Source: Bimuria novae-zelandiae CBS 107.79 (lineage: Eukaryota > Ascomycota > Dothideomycetes > Pleosporales > Didymosphaeriaceae). From it: a stretch of 51,390 nucleotides of DNA. A program made the position numbers and the translations under genes. Below the pieces are notes generated by a model that saw only the letters and a program-made list of their open reading frames with translations, was not told where the DNA came from and did no database searches. Every line of letters begins with the position of its first letter. Positions within the stretch are counted from its first letter, which is position 1. The DNA lies in contig ML976684.1 in assembly GCA_010015655.1 (NCBI GenBank), forward strand, positions 727,250 to 778,639, in the 5' to 3' direction. Shown in pieces: positions 9,950-18,577 of this stretch.

Positions 9950-11797
9950 ATGCTCTCCCTCTTCCTCGGGCTCATAGCCACGGCCCGTCTTGTCCTCGCC
10001 CGAAACGAAGTCCACACCTACGGCACCATAGCCTACATCCGCTCGGGCGAAACCACGCCGCGCCTGCGCTCAAGCACACAAGTCCTCACCGCCCTGGGCG
10101 CACAGCAAATGATCGAGCTGGGGCGGAACTTCAGAGGGCGCTACATCGACGCCGAGACGGGCTCGACGCACCTCGCCGTGCGGCCCATCGCCGGCATGTC
10201 GCAGGCGCGCCTGAACCCAGACCAGCTGTATATTCAGACGCTGGATAAACCGCACCTGGTTGCTTCGGCGCAGGCCTTCATGCAGGGCTTGTATCCACCT
10301 ACAAGCTTGAACGACACGCGGAGCGGGCCGTGGGCTGATGCCGTTGGCCTGCTGGGGAATCGTTCGCTCGGGGCTGTGGATTATCCGCTGGAAGGGTACC
10401 AGTATGCAAATCTCCAGGCGCTCAGTGAGTTCGACTATCAGTCCATCTATCTCAATGGGCATGAGGAGTGTCCGGCAGCGAGGCTGGAAAGCGCGCAGTA
10501 TGAGAGCACGGCGGAGTTTTTGAATACGCAGGCGGAGGAAAGGGCGTTCTATCAGAATCTGAGCTTGGATTGGTTTGTTGGTGATGTGCCTGACCAAGAT
10601 TATCTGTAAGTGATGAACGTGTGAATTGGATTTCATTGTGTCGATGAAACTGATCAATTCGGTTGTAGGGAATATCGCAATGCGGACCACCTTTACGAAT
10701 CGCTTGCCTATCATTACACCCACGACGTGAACACTTTCAACGCCCTGAGCTCCGAGGAAAATGCGGGTGTCTTTGACAAAGTGCGGTACCTAGCCGACCA
10801 AGACGCATGGTACCGTTACGGCAACGTCTCCTCAGATGACACTAATCCGATCTCTTCTTACCGCGCCATGGCAGGTAAAACGCTCGCAGCCCGCGTGCTT
10901 GGCCGCTTCCAGGAGGTCATTGCCAACGAAGGCAATGCCACGAACGGTCTGATCAACGGGGATTCACAGCCACTGACCCTCCTGTTCGGGGACTACGACC
11001 CGATGCTCTCCTTCCTCGCCATCGCAGAGGTCGATTACCCCCACTACGACCAGCAGATCGAGAAATGGCGTGCCATTCCCGAGGTAGCCTCTGCCATGAT
11101 CTTCGAGCTCTTTACTACCGCCGAAGCCTCACCAGATGACCCCGACAACTTCTGGGTCCAGTTCTCGTTCCACAACGGCACCGACGACTACGACGATGAG
11201 GCGCCGCAGGTGTATCCTCTGTTCCGCAACGGGAAGTCGAGCACCACCATGACGTGGCGGGCCTTCTCCGCTAGCATGGAGCGCATCATGGTCAACGCGG
11301 CGGCGGACTGGTGCGATGCGTGCTTCGCGACGAGCGCTTTCTGCTTCAACGACCCGACCGTCAACATCTCGCTACTTGCCCCTGCGAAGTCCTCCAAGGT
11401 CTCGCCCGTGGTAGCAGGTGTAATCGGTGCTGTCGTGACTCTCGCGGTCGCAGGGCTCCTCTTCGGCATCGCGATGCTGCTCGGCGGGATCCGGTTCCAC
11501 CGCGTAGAGCGGCGGCGCAAATCTTCTCTCGGCGGGTTCAAAGGGTCTGCGAAGTTAGCTTCGGACGCGGATCTCAGTCTGCCGAAGAGCGGCGTTGCAG
11601 TTGCGGGTATTATGAGCGTCAGAGACCGCGATGCAAACGACTCCGCCCCAAGGAGAGTGCCGCATGAGCGTGTGGGCAGCTGGGAGCTGAGGCAGAAGGA
11701 AAGAAGTGGAGACATGGGTGATGGGAGTCCGAGGGGAAGCTTCGACGCTATTGAGGCAGCCATGAGCAGGCCCGTCCAGCCGGTGGAGAGAGTTTAG
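9950..11797 (+). CDS. Histidine-acid-phosphatase-like membrane-anchored protein, catalytic histidines missing
   Basis: Two exons (9950-10605 and 10669-11797; GT-AG intron of 63 bp) give 594 aa. Residues 1-18 form a signal peptide (MLSLFLGLIATARLVLAR). The body resembles the phosphoglycerate-mutase-like/histidine acid phosphatase fold. The family RHGxRxP motif here reads YIRSGETTP, with Ser32 in place of the nucleophilic His, and the later HD motif aligns with GDYDPML (D327-D329). Several N-x-S/T sites are visible. A hydrophobic segment at about 466-491 is followed by a basic, Ser/Arg-rich cytosolic tail, so the protein is predicted type I, with the domain outside or in the secretory lumen. 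Without the two histidines it is probably not a working phosphatase. Related fungal proteins with this variant motif appear common, but I cannot name their role. Confidence 0.8.
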
Positions 11798-14700
11798 TTG
11801 AGAAAATATGAGGTGGATTGTAGAGGGACGAGGTAGGTAGGTCGCTCGAAGAGGAGGAGAGGTTTTGTTTTTGCGTACATTCCTTTCTTACAATCTTGAT
11901 ACCCCGATCTGCGTTGTAGAGAAAGATCATTTTTCCTTTTCACAAGATGTTGCACTCACTCCATTGGGATTAGCAGAAGGAGTGGACTAGCATGTCTGAT
12001 ACAGTGACATTGCTTCCACTGCAAGCGTACGGTGCTGTTGCCATTTCGCATTTTAGAGATTGCTATCGGTGCGAAGATCTTCGTTGGTGCTCATGTGTGG
12101 CGCTAGGCTGCGGTCGTTCCTTGCCTTCGCCCGGTTGCTATGGCCACGCGTAGGGCCTTCCAGTTGGTCGGACCCGCCCTGATATAGCGTTCGTTTGTAT
12201 AGCCTTGCCAAACGTAAAACCAACCTCTGCTCATTCTCTCTTCCACACCACAACATCTCTTCGTGATGCTCCGCTAACTTCTGTATAGGTCTCCCGTTTT
12301 GCCTTCTGTGCAATGTGATGCCGTTCGCCTGCTGCTGTTTCTTTCTGCTTTCTCGCTCTGTTTTCTTCGCGCCGCCGCTGTTCTTCTCTCATCGTGATGC
12401 CGCGCATTGAACGTTGCTAATACCTCTAGACGAGCGCGCGGAGCAGCTGTGACCCCGTAGATACGTCCAGAAAAACGGCTGAGGGCCTGCAACCGCCTGT
12501 GGAGGACCATCAGTTCCTCTTGCAGTGCCACGGTGTCGCTAACGGCTACCCCCTCGTACCTGACGAGGCCGCCTCGCGCTGCGTTCAAAGAGAGCCGAAT
12601 GTGTGTAGATACCGCTCGAAGCGCAAGCTGCTGCTGAGAAGAGCGTCTAGGCATTCGTTTTGGGCCTTCAGCGCACTCCTAGACGTACACACTCCCTTGT
12701 AGCCTCACTGTGTGGCTTCCGCGAACCGCCCCAGCACCTTATTCTAACGGCCTTAACATCTCCACTTCGCCTGTCATGGTGCCTCAATGTAGCTGTAGCT
12801 AATTGCTTTGTAGTTGAAAACGCTGAACGGATTCGACGCCATCCTTGGCATCATTCAGACTGTCTGCTATGGAGAATCGTTCGTTTCTCTTGCAGCTGCA
12901 GCACATGATGGCTTCTCAGCAAATGTTATAGTCGTCTCCTAGACGGATGCCGGCAGCATCATCATTCCATCGTTGTCACACTGAGAGCATCGCTCGGAGT
13001 GTCGACAGCATCTGTAGATGATCAGCTTTCCGTTGCACAACTCGACCATGCATTCCTACTTCTTCCCCAAAGGAGATGAGTACTCACCAGATGCATTGGG
13101 CCGACCAGTAGAGACGCTGGTAAGTGTTCCAACATGAGATGAGGACTATGCTCTCGAAGCGGGCAGAGCCAACCTGTGAAACGTCTGCCAATCTTTCGCA
13201 CGGTCTGCAGTACCCCGCCTTGGTCTAAACGCCCTTGCTCTGCCCGAGTATGTTTTTCCAAGCGTACTCTCGTCCTTGTTGTCCTTCCCGGCTTCTCCAT
13301 TTTTGTCTTCGCTGACCCAGGAGTGTCTAGGTTCCTCGTTGGATCGGGCCTGCAAAGTGATGCTTTCCTATTGTGATGATCCTTTGTGAACATTACTAAC
13401 TCGTCTGGAGGTACATGGACACGATTGGCGAGCTCTCTGGATGTGCAGAGGTTCCGTTCGAAGCGTTGACCGTTTTTGGAGGCGAAATCAGTGTCTTGCG
13501 CAGCCACTGGAGCGTCCTTGATTCGTCAGAGGAGCTGCTCGGAAGGGCGCAAACGTGCCTTAAAGAACGCATCTGCAGCCCTACCAATTGTAGCGCGGGA
13601 ACCACTCTGCGGAGCCATATAGGATGACTCTATTCCTCTTATGACTGACAGCGTGCCTCCGCAACCGGAGGTATGCCCAATGCCCTGGGGTTCCACCACC
13701 AATGCTAGTTCCCACAACTCGTGGGCTTCGCCAGCAGTTGTTATAGATCTTCTGTCTTTGTCTTAAGAGCTTGGACTCCCCTTCGGGGTGTAGCGGGATG
13801 ATCTTGTTCGACTCGGGGAACGCTCGGCAGGGCTCTGTACTAAGTCGACCGGAGGCGAAGCTATGGCAATGGCACGTCGATCGTTAGCAAGAGACCGGAG
13901 AAAGTTTTGAGATACGACTTACAGTTTGCTTGGTCCAACGGAGATATTCAGCAGCTCGAGGTATGGCTGCACCAAGCAGATTCCCGAGTCTGCTCGCTTT
14001 CGGTCCGCCAGCCTGCGAGCAACGGCAGCAACGTCTCTGCGTGCCCCGAAAATGGAACCTTAGGTATCCTGGATGATCAAATCTCTCTGGGAAAACACTC
14101 GGTGTACGCCGTTACTTCTGCCAGCGCGCTGTCCTCATCGATGGGCTGCTGCTCCGCCATAGCGCCGCTGGCGGCTCGATGTAATCAAGGAGACAGTAGT
14201 GCTCCGAAGGGGGCAAGAAATAGGTGGCTGTGTGTACGAAGGGTTCTCCGTTGACGATTTTGCGAGGTCCCGCCCGGAGGTGTTGTGGAGTTGGAAAGAG
14301 CCCGCATCAACAGCAAACTACGCGAAGGGTTCACGATAGAGCGCCATGGAGATGCAGACTCCTCATCAGGCCACAAACGCGCGGCAGTGCCCTTCATGCT
14401 TCCGGATTCGAGCTTTTGCTCGTGCTCTCGCAGGGGGAGACCTTCAGAGACGCTGGCAGCAGACTACGTTACCAGGCCAGCATCACAGGGGTCTCAGCAA
14501 TGACTACACCTCTCCTATGACCCAAACGCCATAAGCTCTCTTCTCTCGTTATCAGCTAGGGAAGTGTACCCATATCGCCGGGGCTCTCCCATTCGCACAG
14601 GCTTGTCATTCACTGGTAGCACAAGACCCGCACTAGTCGGGTTGATACGAGCGATTTTATCTACCAGGAAAGCGCACGGATTTCTGCCTGGTAGAATAGG

Positions 14701-14952
14701 AAAGCGCGACGGTTGTCGACACCTACAAATTCGTCTCTGGCCCGCTCACCACCCTCCCTCCTTTCCTTAACTCCAACGCAGCAGCAAAGTCTCAGAGCCT
14801 CCACGCAGAATCTTCTCGTTCTTTTCTACTTCCTCGCGCTCTCCAAGCCCAGCAGCAGCTTGTTCAGTGTGTTGACTCCATCCTCGAGGTGTTATCGTGC
14901 CGCCGTTCAGCCGTAACTACCTACTTCGTCTCGCAGCAAGCTACCGAGTACA
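11798..14952. other. 3.1 kb stretch without a supportable gene
   Basis: Only short overlapping frames are present on both strands (for example 12274-12654 -, 13022-13507 -, 13415-13627 +). Two minus-strand frames have helix-like, charged sequence (12274-12654 with LQEELMVLHRRLQAL) and could be fragments of a decayed gene. No domain, splice-linked chain or start context ties them together. Composition is not AT-rich, so this is not a RIP block. The segment from about 14700 is pyrimidine-rich and should be the promoter and 5' UTR of the gene starting at 14953. Confidence 0.4.
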
Positions 14953-15744
14953 ATGTCGACCTCCGATTCCACCTCGTCTAGCTCTATCTCGCCCACCCTC
15001 GGCAACGCCTTCATACGCTCTATTGCGGGCTTCGCGACGGACCAGCAGGCAGCGCTTTCACCAGAGAGCGACTTGTTGGTCGGTTACATTTCGCAGTCCG
15101 TCACTTCCAACATTGTCATGCAGTTGGAGCAGGCCAGTGAAATGACCTTCCAATATACTAATAACCCGGCTGCCATGAATGGTCATACCTTCCTCGAAAT
15201 CTTCGACAACGTCCTCTACAGCATGCGTGGCAGATCTTCAGCCGCCCTTTTGGGTATCAAGCGCGTCATCATCGTTGACATCGAGGACTTCATCGGTAAG
15301 CATTTGACACTTTGTGATCAGATACAAGAAGCTGACTTAAATGCAGATCACGAGAACGAAATGATCAAGAACGCCTTCAAGAGGGACAACCCCGCGCTCG
15401 TGCCAGTTCGTCTGATCCAGCAGCACGACACCTCGGTCGACCGTGAGGTAACTCAGCGGTTTGGAGACGTTTTGACCCAAGCGCTCGAATCCCGCTTCAG
15501 CCAGGTCATGAGTGCGGTCTCCGAGCTCCGCATCCGTCAGCTATTCACTCGCCGACAGACCATGCACCGCAGCGAGAATGGAGGCGAAATGGGAAGCCAG
15601 GTTTGTCTGCTGGAGGTCGTGGAGAAGGCTTATGAGATGCCCTTCGACAAGACCAAGTACAGTGTTGCGAAGCATTTGGTGGCCCAATTCACGATCAAGT
15701 GCGAAGTGTGCAAGGGCAGGCACACTGTGAAGGTGGTTCGCTAG
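14953..15744 (+). CDS. Unknown fungal protein, 246 aa (one short intron)
   Basis: The frame is open from ATG 14953 to TAG 15742-15744. A consensus 51-bp intron (15296-15346) has GTAAGC at its 5' end, a GCTGAC branch-like site and TGCAG at its 3' end. Splicing gives DFI-DHENEM and 246 aa; retention adds 17 residues without a stop (263 aa). The N-terminus is Ser/Thr-rich. The middle is mixed alpha/beta in character (SAALLGIKRVIIVDIEDF), and there are many charged helices. The C-terminus ends FTIKCEVCKGRHTVKVVR, a single CxxC that could be half a zinc site. No signal peptide or membrane segment is seen. I do not recognise the family. Pyrimidine-rich DNA before the ATG supports this start. Confidence 0.7.
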   Translation: MSTSDSTSSSSISPTLGNAFIRSIAGFATDQQAALSPESDLLVGYISQSVTSNIVMQLEQASEMTFQYTNNPAAMNGHTFLEIFDNVLYSMRGRSSAALLGIKRVIIVDIEDFIGKHLTLCDQIQEADLNADHENEMIKNAFKRDNPALVPVRLIQQHDTSVDREVTQRFGDVLTQALESRFSQVMSAVSELRIRQLFTRRQTMHRSENGGEMGSQVCLLEVVEKAYEMPFDKTKYSVAKHLVAQFTIKCEVCKGRHTVKVVR

Positions 15745-15864
15745 GGGGTTATGGTGGTTAGGGGATAGTTCCTGTACGATACATAATGCAATGCATGCTC
15801 ACGCACACCGCCGCTTTGTTTAGTGAAGCCAGCCTATACAAACTCCCTTTAGTTACCGTACTGT

Positions 15865-16196
15865 ACTTCGAGTTACCCCCGGGTAGGTAATACATAAGAC
15901 GCAAGTTATATCCGGCACAGTATTCTACCTCGAGTTACCCTAGAATAGGTAATACATGAATCTCCTCATAGCAAGGGATTGTACCTCAAGTCACCCTAGG
16001 CAGGATAATAAATAAGCCACCAGCAACATCTTGCCGGCACCACATTCTTCCTCGAGTTACCCCAGGATAGGTAATATATAAGCCGCATCTTAGCACAGAA
16101 CTATACCTTGAGTCACCCCAAGCTCGGTAATACATAAGTCGCCTCTTAGCACCATGATCTACACCAAGTTACACCAGGTTATGCAATACAAATCTC
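15865..16196. repeat. Degenerate minisatellite, about six units of 56-66 bp
   Basis: A block of the form ACCTCGAGTTACCCYAGG followed by a spacer with GGTAATACATAAG recurs with starts near 15865, 15927, 15983, 16049, 16105 and 16161. Spacing is 62, 56, 66, 56 and 56 bp. The copies differ by substitutions and small indels, so the array is old. It lies between the 3' ends of two convergent genes and stops within a few bases of the stop codon of the epoxide hydrolase gene at 16201. Confidence 0.85.
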
Positions 16197-16200
16197 GCCC

Positions 16201-17495
16201 TCAATACCCACTCCTCCCCGGCACAATCTTATACAACGGCCCCTTCTTCCCAAACATCCCCTGCAAGTCCCTCGAAATAACATCCGGCCTCTCCCACGCC
16301 GCAAAGTGCCCTCCCCGCTTATTCACACTCTCATGCACAACCGGCCCCAACGTCTTCCCCCACGCCCTCGGCACCACAGTAATCTCCCTCGGAAAATGCG
16401 CCAGCCCCAACTTCACGCTATCTACCCACTCGCTCGCGCGCTCTCTACTCGGCACAAGCGTCGTAGGATTGTGCCCCGCTTCGTAGTAGATGCGTATGTG
16501 TGCGTTGGGCCCCGCGGTGCTGAAGTAGTACACAGACACCCAGGTTAGGACCTCGTCGTCGGTCCAAGGGTACGCGTCGGTCCAGTCGTGGAGTTTCTCG
16601 TAGATCCAGGCGAGGAGGGCAAGTGGGGAGGAGGCGAAGGCGTAGGCGAGGGTTTGCGGCTTCGTGGCTTGGAGTTGGCGGTATGCTTGGCCCTCAGTTA
16701 CGAACTAGTTGCTGCGTTGTAGACCGGTGGTCTCGGCGGGGGAGTAGGGGGTTAGAGCATGCTGGAGCGCGAGGGCTGGCTGCAAGGTGAAGGAGGGCGG
16801 GTGTGCGCGTATCATGTTGATGTGGCTGGCGAGGACGTGCTGAGGATAGAGTACGCCCATGATGCGCGTAACGTAGAAGCCCCAATCTCCGCCCTGGGTT
16901 ACGTATTTTGCGTAGCCGAGGTCCTGCATGAGGCGGTGGCATGTTTGTGCATACTGTTCTAGTGCGAAGCCGGGCTTTGCGATGCGCTGGCTGAAGCCGA
17001 AGTTGGGGAGGCTGGGGGCGACGATGTGGAAGGTAGGCTTGCCATCGCCGCCTTTGAGTAGTGGGAGGAGCTTTGTGACTTCGAGGAATGAGCCGGGCCC
17101 TGTGGGTGGGGGTGTCGGCCCATGTCCATTCACCGGTGTAGTAGTCATGTGGGAAAGGATGTATGGTACTCACACCCATGGCAGAACAACAGCGGGATTG
17201 CCCCCTCGACCTCGCTCTTCTGCCACAGAAAATGCACATCCAAATCTCCGAACCCATCGACAGATACTTTCTTGCGGTAATTTGGTAGCTCGTTCATCTT
17301 AGACTCGGCTTTGCGCCAGTCGAACCCGGTTCGCCAGTACTCTGCTAACCTCTTGACATCCGTCAGCGGCGCTCCATATCGCCACTGTTCCTCTGTATCC
17401 AGCTCATCTGGGTAGTCCGCATCTTCGAGCTTGCGCTTTAATTTCTCGATTTGTGCGTCGGGGACGTGGATGGTGTAGAGTTCGTGGGATGCCAT
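16201..17495 (-). pseudogene. Epoxide hydrolase (microsomal-type, alpha/beta hydrolase) with a premature stop
   Basis: Exons 17495-17174 and 17099-16201 (74-bp intron, GTGAGT...CACAG) encode 406 codons of an epoxide hydrolase. Residues 1-95 are the N-terminal EHN domain. HGWPG at 106-110 forms the oxyanion hole and spans the junction. GGDWG puts the nucleophile at D179. [11 protein letters not shown] puts the catalytic His at H372, with YY near 312-313 where the family has a ring-opening Tyr. Codon 239 is TAG (16707-16705), where the family normally has Trp after the LxR-x motif. Sequence continues with full similarity on the other side, so a single G-to-A change has cut the protein before its lid and catalytic His. 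Family role: hydrolysis of epoxides to diols in detoxification or secondary metabolism. Confidence 0.85.
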
Positions 17496-17900
17496 TGGCA
17501 GAATTGAGATAGATCTGGTTGCACTGGTTTACGCACGATGTGTTTACGAGACGAAAGTGAGGTTGAGGGAGCAATTGATCTTATTCAAAGTCTGCTGTAC
17601 GGCACCGCATTGTTTATATATAGTTGTATAGGTAAGCAGGGTGCTGTTACCCCTCACGCGTCCGAACTCCAGCGCGCATGCAAACGCGTGACATCATTGC
17701 ACCTCTGAGGACCTCGCGACGTCAACCTTCCACAGGTTATAGATACGAGTCATCTGGTCGTTGCGGCGATGTTGTCGGAGGGTGTCAGACTGCAGCAGAC
17801 ATGAACAGCTTCGGTTAAGACATACTCCAACAGGAAAGAGCATGATACCGAATGGGGCTAAGCAGCAGCTGATAAATAGAAGCTAGCATGCACCTTGGGC
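17496..17900. promoter_or_regulatory. Upstream region of the epoxide hydrolase gene
   Basis: A TATATATA stretch near 17615-17625 lies about 120 bp upstream of the start codon on the minus strand and could be a TATA element. Nothing else is recognised up to the inverted-repeat element at 17903. Confidence 0.35.
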
Positions 17901-17902
17901 TA

Positions 17903-18134
17903 CGAGGAGCTCGTTTTTAGTGAGACATATGCCAAGGTTTTTCGATCTGACTGCCCAACATTAAAACCCTTTAAAATAATTACTAATAAGAGTTAAATAT
18001 ATAAGAAAATAGCTCTAAGACTTCTCTTTTAGCTCTTAAATATTTATAAATTAATATTTGATATTGCGGTTGTAGTGCAACACTGTTAGATTGAAAAAAC
18101 CTTGGCATATTCCTCACTAAAAACGAGCTCCTCG
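17903..18134. mobile_element. Small non-coding inverted-repeat element (MITE)
   Basis: The two ends are inverted repeats of about 40 bp (17903-17942 and 18095-18134) with two or three mismatches. The outer part reads CGAGGAGCTCGTTTTTAGTG. Each end is flanked by TA (17901-17902 and 18135-18136), so the element is 232 bp with a TA target duplication, as for Tc1-mariner/pogo-derived MITEs. The interior is AT-rich and has no coding capacity. No autonomous partner with these ends is in the window; the pogo element at 7728 has different termini. Confidence 0.85.
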
Positions 18135-18136
18135 TA

Positions 18137-18577
18137 AAGAGCTAGAGTATCAAAAACCTGCAGTCTTACATTGGAGCTGTCGATGACATCATCCGTACGC
18201 GGAAAACGATTTCAAAGTTCAACAGGTTGAATCCGCATCGCTTCAATGCTGCGACACGCCGCGCACCTGGAGTGCAATAATATATCAAGTACGGGAACCC
18301 ACATTGTTCCCTACCCTTCCAAGATGCATGCTGTACCGTAGCCCAAACGCCGTTGATGGACCACAGCGCCACCAAACCAACCATAGCTTGCTAAAAATCC
18401 AGAGTTTTCCAACCCGCGTTCGTTATAATAGATAGCTCATCCCAACGGATGCCCAAGAAGACAGGCGACCTTTTCATCCACGCCGACAGCCTTCGCCAAC
18501 TTCGCTACCCTTTTCCTATGATCGACCTTGTCCGATAGTCGGTCAAAGGTCGATAGACGGACAGTTGTCTCTGGGAC
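18137..18577. other. Intergenic, no gene
   Basis: No gene is supported. A 72-codon minus frame at 18166-18384 has no recognisable motif. The part next to 18578 should be the 3' UTR of the PHD-finger gene. Confidence 0.35.

Noticed and set aside
10070..10723. 217-codon minus-strand frame opposite the phosphatase-like gene
   Set aside because: Antisense to a signal-peptide-bearing, spliced gene with recognisable fold motifs.
15865..16196. Possible CRISPR-like array
   Set aside because: Repeat units are degenerate and spacers are repeated as well; the organism is a fungus. It is a minisatellite.
16694..17257. 187-codon minus-strand frame in a second frame of the epoxide hydrolase gene
   Set aside because: It runs through the intron in another frame and has no family motifs.
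9950..17495. Secondary-metabolite cluster around the phosphatase-like and epoxide hydrolase genes
   Set aside because: No backbone synthase, transporter or cluster regulator is present; the genes are spaced by gene-free DNA and a minisatellite.
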